Assembly: GCA_017457955.1 (NCBI GenBank)
Contig: JAFTGL010000004.1
Span: forward strand, 1-64,000
Source of the DNA: Ruminococcus sp.
GTDB taxonomy: Bacteria; Bacillota; Clostridia; Oscillospirales; Acutalibacteraceae
Direction: 5' to 3'
Length of the DNA stretch: 64,000 nt
This document shows positions 25,486-35,266 of the stretch, piece by piece (within the stretch, counting starts at the first letter, position 1; each line of letters opens with the position of its first letter). The notes under the pieces are model-generated. The model had not been told where the DNA came from and ran no database searches. It was given only the letters and a program-made list of their open reading frames with translations. Both the position numbers and the translations under genes were made by a program.

Positions 25486-26670
25486 ATGTCTATGAATTCC
25501 ACCGTCTCCGCACTGCGTCCGCATATCGCCTTTTTCGGCAGGCGCAACGCGGGAAAATCCAGCGTCGTGAACGCTGTCACCAATCAAAAGCTGTCCGTCG
25601 TATCCGACACCCTCGGCACCACCACCGACCCCGTGAAGAAGGCGATGGAGCTGCTGCCGCTGGGACCCGTCGTGATCATCGATACCCCCGGCTTTGACGA
25701 CGAGGGCGCCTTGGGCGAGCTGCGCGTCGAGCGCACCAGAGAAGTGCTCCGCAAGACCGACATCGCCGTGCTGGTTGTAGACGCGACAACAGGTCTAACC
25801 GAAGCCGACAACGCGCTTCTCTCAGAACTGCAAGCCCGCAAGCTGCCGTATCTGATCGCGATGAATAAGATCGACCTCACCGAGGCCCCCCCGAAGGGGG
25901 ATGAACACACCGCGTGTGTCAGCGCCCTGACAGGAGAGGGGATAGAGGAGCTCAAAGAGCGCCTTGCCCGCCTGATACGCTCCGAACAGCATGAAAAGCC
26001 GATCGTTGCCGATTTAGTGAGCGAGGGCGACGCCGTCATCCTCGTCATCCCGATCGACGAATCCGCTCCGAAGGGTCGTATCATCCTGCCGCAGCAGCAG
26101 GTACTGCGCGAGCTTCTTGACCATCACTGTACCGTGTTGTGTTGTCAGGATACCGAGCTGAAAGCGACTTTGGCAAAGCTGAAAGATCCCCCCGCGCTGG
26201 TCATCACCGACTCGCAGGCGTTCAAAAAGGTCGCGGCGGATACGCCCGCGGACGTCCCCATGACCTCGTTCTCCATCCTCTTTGCCCGCTATAAGGGCAA
26301 TTTAGAGGGGCTGATCAAGGGCGCAAACGCCCTTCGATCGCTCCAGGACGGCGATAAGGTGCTGATCTCCGAGGGCTGTACGCACCACCGCCAGTGCGGC
26401 GACATCGGCACCGTGAAGCTCCCTAACTGGATCAAGGCGTATACAAATGCCGACCTCGACTACAGCTTTACGCAGGGCGGTACCTTCCCCGATGATCTGT
26501 CCGCGTACAAGGTCGTCATCCACTGCGGCGGGTGCATGCTCAACGAAAAGGAAATGCAAAACCGGCAACGTGTCGCTAAGGCGGCAGGCGTTCCCATGGT
26601 CAACTACGGAATTGCCATCGCCGCAATGAACGGGATACTGGACAGAGCCTTGAAAGTAGTTAGCAGTTAG
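25486..26670 (+). CDS. hydF: [FeFe]-hydrogenase H-cluster maturation GTPase HydF
   Basis: HydF is the scaffold and GTPase on which the H-cluster precursor is assembled before transfer to the hydrogenase. The 394-residue protein has the P-loop GRRNAGKSS, the G2/G3 region GTTTDPVKK and DTPGFDDEG, AMNKID as the G4 motif, and C-terminal cluster ligands in CTHHRQCGD and HCGGCML. The ATG at 25486 follows GAGGTG; the frame continues upstream through the repeat and is rejected there. The final codons (GTAGTTAGCAGT) and the TAG stop overlap the arm of repeat copy C. Confidence 0.94.
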   Translation: MSMNSTVSALRPHIAFFGRRNAGKSSVVNAVTNQKLSVVSDTLGTTTDPVKKAMELLPLGPVVIIDTPGFDDEGALGELRVERTREVLRKTDIAVLVVDATTGLTEADNALLSELQARKLPYLIAMNKIDLTEAPPKGDEHTACVSALTGEGIEELKERLARLIRSEQHEKPIVADLVSEGDAVILVIPIDESAPKGRIILPQQQVLRELLDHHCTVLCCQDTELKATLAKLKDPPALVITDSQAFKKVAADTPADVPMTSFSILFARYKGNLEGLIKGANALRSLQDGDKVLISEGCTHHRQCGDIGTVKLPNWIKAYTNADLDYSFTQGGTFPDDLSAYKVVIHCGGCMLNEKEMQNRQRVAKAAGVPMVNYGIAIAAMNGILDRALKVVSS

Positions 26671-26806
26671 TAGTTAGGAGTTTTGGGAAATGCTTCGCAT
26701 TTTCGATCCCTGAATCATCAGGCAGCAGCGTTTCCGTCTCAAATATCAATCAGGTGCGGACAGCGTCCGCCTATAACTCCTCACTCCTCACTTCTAACTC
26801 CTCACT
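26656..26806. repeat. Dispersed two-hairpin repeat, copy C (inverted)
   Basis: In reverse orientation to copies A, B and D. Arms are AGTTAGNAGTTAGG words at the left and CCTCACTTCTAACTCC words at the right. The core shows hairpin 2 (AAATGCTTCGCATTT), the middle CAGCAGCGTTTCC and hairpin 1 (GGTGCGGACAGCGTCCGC). The left arm contains the hydF stop codon. Confidence 0.78.
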
Positions 26807-26837
26807 ATTTTGTAATTCCAGATTACAAAATTATAAC

Positions 26838-26901
26838 TTGCTTCTGCCATATGGTTGGATTATAATTTCTATTGTAGAAATATAATCACGATATTGTGGA
26901 G
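26838..26901 (+). promoter_or_regulatory. nrdR promoter and NrdR-like box
   Basis: TTGCTT (26838-26843), 17 bases, TATAAT (26861-26866). An NrdR-like box, CACGATATTGTGG, lies at 26887-26899 and partly overlaps the GGAGG ribosome site, suggesting autoregulation. A convincing second box one three-turn step upstream was not found. Confidence 0.6.
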
Positions 26902-26911
26902 GATATACAGT

Positions 26912-27367
26912 ATGAAATGTCCCTATTGCGGTTTTGAAGAAAGCAAGGTCATCGATTCCCGTCCCGCCGACGAGGGCGAGCGTATCCGCCGCCGCAGAGA
27001 ATGTCTCAAGTGCGGCAAGCGTTTCACGACCCACGAGGTCATCGAGACCGTCCCGATCGTCGTCGTCAAGCGCGACAAATCCCGCGAGGTCTTTGACCGC
27101 TCCAAGCTCACCGCGGGTATCCTGCGCGCGTGTGAGAAGCGCCCCGTCTCCATCGAGATGATCGAGAAGATGGTGGACTCTATCGAAGCCCAGCTCCAGA
27201 GCTCTCTCGACCGCGAGGTCACTTCCATGACCATCGGCGAGCTGACGATGGATCAGCTCAAGAACGTCGACGAGGTCGCCTATGTGCGCTTCGCGTCCGT
27301 CTACCGCCAGTTCAAGGATATCAATACCTTTATGGAAGAGCTGAACAAGCTCCTGCGTGAGAGATAA
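26912..27367 (+). CDS. nrdR: Transcriptional repressor NrdR
   Basis: NrdR senses ATP/dATP and represses ribonucleotide reductase genes. The 151-residue product has the N-terminal zinc ribbon ([16 protein letters not shown], then CLKCGKRF) and the ATP-cone domain ([17 protein letters not shown]). Length is exactly typical. The ATG at 26912 follows GGAGG. Paired target boxes occur at nrdDG (19371-19418). Confidence 0.97.
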   Translation: MKCPYCGFEESKVIDSRPADEGERIRRRRECLKCGKRFTTHEVIETVPIVVVKRDKSREVFDRSKLTAGILRACEKRPVSIEMIEKMVDSIEAQLQSSLDREVTSMTIGELTMDQLKNVDEVAYVRFASVYRQFKDINTFMEELNKLLRER

Positions 27368-27393
27368 TCACATAGCTTACTGTTCAAATACAA

Positions 27394-27424
27394 GAAAGTC
27401 CCGACCGTGAGTCGGGACTTTTCG
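27394..27424. terminator. Terminator between nrdR and the convergent XRE gene
   Basis: AAAGTCCCGAC pairs with GTCGGGACTTTT around CGTGA. Confidence 0.85.
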
Positions 27425-27457
27425 TTTCTGATTAGGACAACCGCATTGATTCAAATC

Positions 27458-27682
27458 TTATCCTACGATATCTTCAAAGCTGACTTGCAATATTTCCTTT
27501 AACAGTTTTAGTTCATCCACATAGAGGTGCCTTTGACCTACCTCGATTTTAGCGAGAGCCGACCGTGTGATATCACATCCGTTAACCTGCAGCTTTGCGG
27601 ATAGCTGTTCCTGCGTCATATTTTTACTCTCACGTATTTGGCGTATGTTCCGACCAACTTGCTTTTCAAATTCTGCATTCAT
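27458..27682 (-). CDS. Small XRE-family repressor
   Basis: A 74-residue single-domain helix-turn-helix protein (IRQIRESKNMTQEQLSAKLQ, then CDITRSALAKIEVGQ). The ATG at 27682 follows GGAGGGCGAC. It is divergent from the dockerin-type secreted protein gene, and palindromic sites lie between them, so it likely represses both. Confidence 0.85.
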   Translation of the reverse strand: MNAEFEKQVGRNIRQIRESKNMTQEQLSAKLQVNGCDITRSALAKIEVGQRHLYVDELKLLKEILQVSFEDIVG

Positions 27683-27697
27683 AATGTCGCCCTCCTT

Positions 27698-27780
27698 GCT
27701 CTTATATAAGCGCAAATTATTCTTGACATTATTTTATGCTTATGCTATGATAAATTTGCACTTATATAGGTGCAAATTTA
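27698..27780. promoter_or_regulatory. Divergent control region with promoter and two related operators
   Basis: On the plus strand TTGACA (27723-27728), 17 bases, TATGAT (27746-27751) make a strong promoter for the 27809 gene. A near-perfect 30-base palindrome centred on CTTATATAGG (27751-27780, half-site TTTGCAC) sits at the start point. A second copy of the same site (CTTATATAAGCGCAAATTA, 27701-27719) lies toward the XRE gene. Confidence 0.75.
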
Positions 27781-27808
27781 TCATAATAATTCAAGGAGGA
27801 AACTTGTC

Positions 27809-28978
27809 ATGAAGATTTTTTACAAGAGACTATGTCTCTTTCTGATTGTGTTAGCGGCGTTGCTCCCGACAGTGTCTATCGGCGTATATGCCGATGACGG
27901 CGCTCAGAATCCGGACAGCGGCTATATCCCCGACGATACGACCCGACTTGTTGACGACAGCTATGACGGCGGTTCCTTCAGCGGGTACATACCCGATGAC
28001 GAGAAACGCCTGACTGATGATTTTGATGATGAAGATGACGCGGCAGCGCCGACTGAAAAGAATCCTATTTTTCTCACGGATGAGCAGAAACAACAGATTG
28101 AGGCGATGATGGAGGTCGCGAAATGGTACGCCTCGGATGACAGCGTAGGCAATCCGGTCGCTCCGCCGTATGACGAGGCATACACAAAAGAGATGGGTGA
28201 AATCAGCGACCGAATCATGGATTACGGCAACTCCTTGTTGTATGATAGGGGCGACGCGGCGGAGTTTAACACCGTAAATTCCGATTACGCCCGCTTGCTG
28301 ACCTTGTTGGATAATCCGCTTATCAATGCGCGGTTTGCCGCCTATACCTGCTATCTGTCCTTTAAGGAGCATAATAACAACCACTGGTACGATGAAGCGG
28401 AGTGGGAGCAGTTCGTCACATACAGAAACGCGTTATATGACGTCCTGACAGGTATCGAGGAGGATTATTTGCACATTGAAGGGATTTATCTGACTTATGT
28501 GCAAAAGAAAGAAGTTACCGACGCTTTCTTTCGCCTTCTTGAATTGTATGATACAATGACACTGGATAACGCAAAATCAGGCGATGTGGATGGCGACGGT
28601 GATGCAACTATTCTGGACGTTACCGTCATACAGCGGTATTTAGCGGAAATGACCGAGCTGACAGAGGGACAGAAGCTCAGAGCGACTGTACGCGCCAACG
28701 CGTCCGATAACGGCCCCGATGTGGATATCACCTCTGTTACGGCGCTGCAGAGACACCTTGCGGGCTTAGACAGATATCTGCCCAAGCTGGATATGACAGA
28801 ATTTGCGGCGTTCCAAACCTATAATTTCCCCGCAAGCGAAATCCGCCCGACCCGCGACCGCTATCCCGACCCGGTTGTGTACAGTCAGCAAAAGTACAGA
28901 AACGTCAGCCGCTGGAACCCGATTCTCTGTATCACAAAGTACTCCGATATACGCTTGGATGAAATAGAAGCCCTGTAA
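27809..28978 (+). CDS. Secreted protein with dockerin-like calcium-binding repeats
   Basis: The 389-residue product has a signal peptide (about 1-27, to VYADDG) and an acidic N-terminal region with two tandem copies of GYIPDD(T/E)xRLxDD. A helical middle domain follows (EQKQQIEAMMEVAKWYASDD). Residues about 270-330 form a dockerin type I pair: GDVDGDGDATILDVTVIQRYL and DNGPDVDITSVTALQRHLAG. It is therefore likely attached to a cohesin-bearing scaffold or the cell surface. A further 60 residues follow the dockerin, which is unusual. AAGGAGG precedes the ATG at 27809. No enzyme domain is recognised. Confidence 0.75.
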   Translation: MKIFYKRLCLFLIVLAALLPTVSIGVYADDGAQNPDSGYIPDDTTRLVDDSYDGGSFSGYIPDDEKRLTDDFDDEDDAAAPTEKNPIFLTDEQKQQIEAMMEVAKWYASDDSVGNPVAPPYDEAYTKEMGEISDRIMDYGNSLLYDRGDAAEFNTVNSDYARLLTLLDNPLINARFAAYTCYLSFKEHNNNHWYDEAEWEQFVTYRNALYDVLTGIEEDYLHIEGIYLTYVQKKEVTDAFFRLLELYDTMTLDNAKSGDVDGDGDATILDVTVIQRYLAEMTELTEGQKLRATVRANASDNGPDVDITSVTALQRHLAGLDRYLPKLDMTEFAAFQTYNFPASEIRPTRDRYPDPVVYSQQKYRNVSRWNPILCITKYSDIRLDEIEAL

Positions 28979-29002
28979 GCTGATTGATATCAAGTATAAG
29001 AA

Positions 29003-29040
29003 AAGCGAACCGTTCGATTATCTCAACGGTTCGCTTTGTT
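29003..29040 (+). terminator. Terminator of the dockerin-protein gene
   Basis: AGCGAACCGTT pairs with AACGGTTCGCTTTG across an 11-base loop. Confidence 0.75.
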
Positions 29041-29061
29041 GTTATAAAGATGATAACTGCA

Positions 29062-29088
29062 GAAAGGGACGGCTTATGCCGTCCCTTA
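29062..29088 (-). terminator. Terminator of nifSU
   Basis: AAGGGACGGC and GCCGTCCCTT pair around four bases; on the minus strand the stem is followed by TTTCTG. Confidence 0.7.
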
Positions 29089-29096
29089 AACGTTGC

Positions 29097-29539
29097 TTAT
29101 TCGCCGCAGGTCGGGTCCTCGCGATCCTCGTCGGAGGTGGACGGTGCGCCGATGATCAGCGTCGGGTCAATGCCCTTGCGCTGATAGTAGTCGCTTAGAG
29201 CCGCCTTGATCGCTTCTTCTGCGAGCACGGAGCAGTGCACCTTCACGGGCGGGAGTCCGTCGAGCGCTTCCATAACAGCCTTGTTGGTCAGCTGCAGGGC
29301 GTTGTCGATGCTCTTGCCTTTGACAAGCTCCGTCGCCATCGAGCTGGTCGCGATCGCCGCGCCGCAACCGAAGGTCTTGAACTTGACGTCGGTGATGGTG
29401 TCACCGTCGATTTTCAGATACATCTTCATGATATCGCCGCATCGGGAGTTGCCGACCTCGCCGATACCGTCCGCGTCGGGGATCTCGCCGACGTTGCGCG
29501 GGTTCGCGAAATGATCCATTACTTTTTCACTGTATGCCA

Positions 29540-29540
<1 letters not shown>
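29097..29540 (-). CDS. nifU: Iron-sulfur cluster scaffold protein (IscU/NifU N-terminal type)
   Basis: This scaffold receives sulfur from NifS and builds Fe-S clusters. The 147-residue protein has YSEKVMDHFANPRNVGE and the three ligand cysteines in NSRCGDIM, KFKTFGCGAAIA and KVHCSVLAE. A short extra tail ends with Cys (EDPTCGE), as in many Clostridial IscU-like proteins. Its ATG overlaps the nifS stop (TAATG), so the pair is co-translated. Confidence 0.94.
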
Positions 29541-30733
<1,193 letters not shown>

Positions 30734-30752
30734 TTCAAATACCTCCGTTATT

Positions 30753-30915
30753 TAATTAGGAATTAGAAATTAGAAATTAGGAATAAGTAATTGTTGGCGG
30801 GCTATGCCCGCACCCATTTTTATATATAGGCTGAACCGTTTCCTCTCTATCATATAAAATCAAAATGCAAAGCATTTCCCATAATTCCTAATTCCTCATT
30901 CCACATTCCTAATTC
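30753..30915. repeat. Dispersed two-hairpin repeat, copy D
   Basis: The left arm is AATTAGGAATTAGAAATTAG and similar words; the right arm is the complementary ATTCCTAATTCCTCATTCC pattern. Hairpin 1 is GCGGGCTATGCCCGC then ACCC; hairpin 2 is AAATGCAAAGCATTT then CCCA. The right arm begins exactly at the rnhA stop codon. Confidence 0.8.
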
Positions 30916-31351
30916 ACATAAATTTCTGACTTTCCGCAACGGCTAAGCGGTCACAGCGCTCGTTCTCGGGATGACCGGCATGTCCTTTCACCCAGATCGG
31001 CTCGACCTCGTGTGTGTCGCATAATTTGAGAAGCCTTTCCCACAGTTCGGGGTTCAAGGCTTTTTCTTTTTTGTTCCGCATCCAGCCGTTTGCCTGCCAT
31101 TTCTTTGCCCATCCCAGTTTTAAGGCGTTGCAGACGTACTGGCTGTCGGAGTAGAGCTGTACCATGCACGGCTCCTTGAGGATGCTCAGCGCTTCGATCA
31201 CTGCCATGAGCTCCATGCGGTTGTTGGTGGTGTGCGCTTCACCGCCCGAAAGCTCCTTTTCGTGACCGTTATATCTGAGCACAGCGCCCCAGCCGCCGGG
31301 ACCGGGATTGCCCGAGCAGGCGCCGTCGGTGTAGATTTCAACGGTTTTCAT
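30914..31351 (-). CDS. rnhA: Ribonuclease HI
   Basis: RNase HI removes the RNA strand of RNA-DNA hybrids. The 145-residue protein has [19 protein letters not shown] with the first catalytic Asp, [13 protein letters not shown] with the Glu, [12 protein letters not shown] with the second Asp, and a C-terminal [14 protein letters not shown] with the final Asp. The length matches bacterial type 1 enzymes without an extra hybrid-binding domain. Confidence 0.96.
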   Translation of the reverse strand: MKTVEIYTDGACSGNPGPGGWGAVLRYNGHEKELSGGEAHTTNNRMELMAVIEALSILKEPCMVQLYSDSQYVCNALKLGWAKKWQANGWMRNKKEKALNPELWERLLKLCDTHEVEPIWVKGHAGHPENERCDRLAVAESQKFM

Positions 31352-31415
31352 TTTTGATTCCTTTTCATGCTGTCTGATATAACCTATCTATAAGGTATGT
31401 AATTTCCTACAGGCT

Positions 31416-31443
31416 ATTATAACACAAATATGCTTTTTTGCAA
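31416..31443 (-). promoter_or_regulatory. Promoter of rnhA
   Basis: On the minus strand TTGCAA (31443-31438), 16 bases, TATAAT (31421-31416). The rest of 31352-31717 is AT-rich intergenic sequence with this promoter and the rnj promoter; no gene was seen. Confidence 0.55.
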
Positions 31444-31556
31444 GCCTTTTTCATGAACAACCTCAAAAAAGTTAGCTTATGCTTTCTAATGACAGATATA
31501 ACTTTCCGAAATCTGCCGATACTGTCTTTGATTTATCTCAATCTTCCTCTGAGCTA

Positions 31557-31585
31557 TTGACCGAAAGATGATTTTTTGGTATAGT
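31557..31585 (+). promoter_or_regulatory. Promoter of the RNase J gene
   Basis: TTGACC, 17 bases, TATAGT, leaving a leader of about 125 bases before the TTG start. Confidence 0.65.
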
Positions 31586-31717
31586 ATACTATGTATAAGT
31601 GGGAGTATGTATTTTTTTACATATCTGCATTTCAGAACGGTAATCAATCTGTCTCGAACGGTATGAGGACAGATTCCGATACAGAATGAATACTTTAACT
31701 TTGAAGGAGGTAATAAT

Positions 31718-33544
31718 TTGAGCGAAACGAAAAAGAGACCTCAAATGAAAAACAAGGGCAAGGTAACGAAGCCCAAAAATATCGCGAAGAAGGCGAACGC
31801 GCCCAAGCGCACCTATAAGCCCGCGGCGAACGTGAATACCAAGAACAAGCCCCGCGCAAAAACGCAGAAGAAGAAGGAGACTCCGAAGCCGCCTGTACGT
31901 GTGGCGTTCCTCGGCGGTCTGAACGAGATCGGCAAGAACCTGACCGTGTTTGAGTGTCAGAACGACATCGTGATTGTCGACTGCGGCATGGCGTTCCCCG
32001 ACGGCGATATGCTCGGCGTCGACCTCGTCATCCCCGATTACAGCTATCTTGAGCAGAACCGCGACAAGATCCGCGGTGTCGTCATCACTCACGGACACGA
32101 GGATCACATCGGCGGTATCCCGTACCTGCTCGCGAAGGTCAACGTGCCGATCTACGGCACCCCTCTGACCATCGGTCTGATCGAAAACAAATTAAAGGAG
32201 CACAGCCTGTCCGCTCCGCCTACACTTATCAAGAAAAACGCGGGCGACCGTATCCGGCTCGGCTGTTTTGAAGCGGAGCTGATCCACGTCAACCACTCTA
32301 TCCCCGACGCGGTCGCGGTCGCACTGCATACCCCTGCGGGTATCCTGATCCATACCGGCGACTTCAAGATCGACTACACCCCGATCGAGGGGAAGATGAC
32401 CGACCTCAACCGCTTCGCGGCACTCGGCGACGAGGGCGTTTTGGCGCTCTTTGCCGAGAGCACCAACGCTGAGCGTCCCGGCTATACTCCCACCGAGCAG
32501 AAGGTTACCGACAGCTTTGACAAGCTGTTCTCGACCGCAAGGCGCAAGCGCATCATCATCGCGACCTTCGCGTCCAATATCAGCCGTATCCAGCAGATCA
32601 TCAACTGCGCCGTGAAGTACGGCAGGAAGGTCGCGTTCTCGGGACGCTCCATGATCAACTACATGAACGTCGCGCGCGAGCTGGGCTACGTCAAGGTGCC
32701 CGATAATCTGATCATCGACATCGACCAGCTCAAAGACTATCCGCCCGAGAAGATCGTCCTTGCCACCACAGGCTCCCAGGGCGAGCCGATGTCGGCGCTG
32801 TCGCGCATGGCGTATTCCGACCACCGCAAGGTATCTGTCGGCGCGGGCGATTTCATCATCATTTCCGCAAATCCCATCCCCGGCAACGAGCGCACAGTCG
32901 GCAACGTGGTCGACGAGCTCTTGAAGCGCGGCTGTGAGGTCGTTTACGAGAGCATGTACGAGGTGCATGTCTCGGGTCACGCCTGTCAGGAAGAATTGAA
33001 GCTGCTCCACTCGCTGGTGAAGCCAAAGTATTGCGTGCCCGTTCACGGCGAGCAGAAAATGCTGCAAAAGCACCGTTCTCTCGCCATGTCGCTGGGCACG
33101 CCTGCCGAGAATATCTATATCGGCGACGTCGGCAAGCGCATCGAGATCAGCGCGGACGGCATCAAAGAGGTCGAACCCGTCACCGCGGGCAAGGTCTTTG
33201 TCGACGGCCTAGGCGTCGGCGACGTCGGTTCCATTGTCCTTAGGGACAGAAAGCACCTCGGACAGGACGGTCTGATCATTATTGTCGCTTCTCTGGACGT
33301 CTATGACGGTCACGTCATCAGCGGTCCCGATATCGTCTCCCGCGGCTTTGTCTATGTGCGCGAGAGCGGCGACCTGATGGACGACATCCGCGCAATGGCG
33401 CTCGAGATCCTTGAGGACTGCTCCCGCAGGAACATCCATGAATGGGGCGTTATCAAGAACAAGGTCAAGGACGACGTGGCGAAGCTGATTGTCAAGCAGA
33501 CGGGACGCTCCCCGATGATCCTTCCGATCCTGATGGAAGTATAA
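31718..33544 (+). CDS. rnj: Ribonuclease J
   Basis: RNase J combines endo- and 5'-3' exoribonuclease activity and matures mRNA and rRNA. The 608-residue protein starts with TTG after AAGGAGG. A basic, Lys-rich extension of about 60 residues precedes the metallo-beta-lactamase core (VAFLGGLNEIGKNL, THGHEDHIGGIPY, HTGDFKIDYTP), the beta-CASP domain (ATTGSQGEPMSALSRMA, HVSGHACQEEL) and the C-terminal domain. The basic tail may bind RNA. Confidence 0.95.
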   Translation: MSETKKRPQMKNKGKVTKPKNIAKKANAPKRTYKPAANVNTKNKPRAKTQKKKETPKPPVRVAFLGGLNEIGKNLTVFECQNDIVIVDCGMAFPDGDMLGVDLVIPDYSYLEQNRDKIRGVVITHGHEDHIGGIPYLLAKVNVPIYGTPLTIGLIENKLKEHSLSAPPTLIKKNAGDRIRLGCFEAELIHVNHSIPDAVAVALHTPAGILIHTGDFKIDYTPIEGKMTDLNRFAALGDEGVLALFAESTNAERPGYTPTEQKVTDSFDKLFSTARRKRIIIATFASNISRIQQIINCAVKYGRKVAFSGRSMINYMNVARELGYVKVPDNLIIDIDQLKDYPPEKIVLATTGSQGEPMSALSRMAYSDHRKVSVGAGDFIIISANPIPGNERTVGNVVDELLKRGCEVVYESMYEVHVSGHACQEELKLLHSLVKPKYCVPVHGEQKMLQKHRSLAMSLGTPAENIYIGDVGKRIEISADGIKEVEPVTAGKVFVDGLGVGDVGSIVLRDRKHLGQDGLIIIVASLDVYDGHVISGPDIVSRGFVYVRESGDLMDDIRAMALEILEDCSRRNIHEWGVIKNKVKDDVAKLIVKQTGRSPMILPILMEV

Positions 33545-33576
33545 CTGCGTTATAATTCAGGAAAGGAAATAACAAC

Positions 33577-35151
33577 ATGAAAGACTCTTTGCAAAAATCT
33601 ATTCTATCTTTTCTATTGATCGTTTTGATGATGATCTCTGTCCTGAGCCCCGCGGTATCTGCCGCAGCGACGGAGGAGATCACGTTCTTGAAGGTTTCGG
33701 TGTATGAGCCGGAGAGATATGAGAATCCCAAGATGAAGCAGAAGTATATCGACAACAGTCACGTTGAGGTGATCAGCTTCACTTGGACGGATGATGCGAC
33801 CGGCGAGCTGATGACAGAGGATGATACCTTTGAGTACGGTAAGTCATATACTGCCGATCTGATCTTTCAGCCGAAGGAGGGTTACTGCTTTACGACCGGC
33901 GACAGCTTCCATCTGTACTATATGCACGGCTTTCATGAGTCGCAGGAGCGGATCACGCCGGTGTCGCAGAACAAGCAGCAGTGTGCGGTGAGCCTTACCT
34001 TTGACTGCAAGCCGTTTCAATTTGAGATCGGGACGATAGAGATCGATCTTCCCTTTGCGGGGAGGGCGGCTGCGACATCTGTCAGAAACGATCCTAATCC
34101 GAGAGCCTATTCCTGCACCTCGTTCAGGTGGATCGACGATGAGACGGGAGAAGAGATGGACGAGGATGATATCTTCGGACCGATCGGCAAGACCTATACC
34201 GCTGTTGCGGTGGTTGAGGCGAAGGATGGCTATGCTTTCACCGAGAAGGCGTATATCCACGACAGCCGCAGCAACTATTATGAGCGCCTTGAGAATACAT
34301 CTCAGCGTCTGGTCGGGCGTCATACTTACCGTTGCCAGGAGCTGATCAATACCGTGTACATGACGATCACCGCGCCTGTCGAGGGTGAACACCCCGATTA
34401 TGACCCGGTTTTCCCCGATGGCGTGCATTATCTCCGTGATCTGCGGTTCGACGACGAAACCAAGATCAACGGCGTCAGATGGAAAGAGCTGTACGACGGA
34501 GATAACTATTTCGGCAGAACGATGCTGCCTACCGATACTTTTCAGGCTGGCAAACGATATCGTGTCGACGTCAACATCACCACCGAAAGCGAAGATTACT
34601 ACATTCATATCGACCATTCGGTCGTGAATGGTCTGGTTGGCGTCAAGATGATCTTTCTTCCTGACCAGGCGTCCTTCGGCGGTATCATGACCTGTCCCGA
34701 TTCCGGACAGAGCTATCCGCTGAGCGTGTATGTCCGCAGCTTCCTCAGTGAGACGGAGCCGATCAAGATCGAGCTGATGCAAAAGGGCGAGGTGAAGTAC
34801 ACCGGCACCTGCTCCGGCGCCCGCGTGACTTATGATTTTGATAAGGTCGCCGAGGGCAGTTACACCATGCGGATCAGCAAGAAGAACCATGTGACCCGCG
34901 ACTATTCCGTTACCGTCAGCGGTGAGACGAGCCGCAGCGCAAAAATCTGTCCCGTCGGCGACGCGAACCTCAACGGCAATGTACAGTCGAACGACGCGAT
35001 GCTCGCATATAAGTACGCGCAGGGAAATGCGACGGATCAGCTGACCGACTACGCGGCAAAGTGCGCCGACGTCAACAACAACGGCAAGATCCAGTCAAAC
35101 GACGCAATGGCGATCTATAAGCAGGCGCAGGGTCAGCACTCTCTGTGGTAA
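33577..35151 (+). CDS. Secreted repeat protein with dockerin-like tail, paralogue 1
   Basis: The 524-residue product has a signal peptide (about 1-31, to SAAATEE). Three related beta-rich domains follow, each marked by a (T/R)W.DD.(T)GE.M.EDD.F.. motif such as FTWTDDATGELMTEDDTF and FRWIDDETGEEMDEDDIF. A carboxypeptidase-regulatory-like strand block (GSYTMRISKKNHVTRDY) leads to the shared C-terminal module GDANLNGNVQSNDAMLAYK and NNNGKIQSNDAMAIYKQAQG ending QHSLW. It is probably displayed via calcium-dependent dockerin-cohesin contacts. No catalytic domain is recognised. First of three tandem paralogues. Confidence 0.75.
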   Translation: MKDSLQKSILSFLLIVLMMISVLSPAVSAAATEEITFLKVSVYEPERYENPKMKQKYIDNSHVEVISFTWTDDATGELMTEDDTFEYGKSYTADLIFQPKEGYCFTTGDSFHLYYMHGFHESQERITPVSQNKQQCAVSLTFDCKPFQFEIGTIEIDLPFAGRAAATSVRNDPNPRAYSCTSFRWIDDETGEEMDEDDIFGPIGKTYTAVAVVEAKDGYAFTEKAYIHDSRSNYYERLENTSQRLVGRHTYRCQELINTVYMTITAPVEGEHPDYDPVFPDGVHYLRDLRFDDETKINGVRWKELYDGDNYFGRTMLPTDTFQAGKRYRVDVNITTESEDYYIHIDHSVVNGLVGVKMIFLPDQASFGGIMTCPDSGQSYPLSVYVRSFLSETEPIKIELMQKGEVKYTGTCSGARVTYDFDKVAEGSYTMRISKKNHVTRDYSVTVSGETSRSAKICPVGDANLNGNVQSNDAMLAYKYAQGNATDQLTDYAAKCADVNNNGKIQSNDAMAIYKQAQGQHSLW

Positions 35152-35266
35152 AACCCGAAAGAGAAGCGGAACAGTTCTGTGACTGTGAACGTCATGTACG
35201 ACAGGAGATCGCTGCCGTTACACTCCCTCACAATAACACTATCCCTATTTAAAGGAGGGAATCCTT

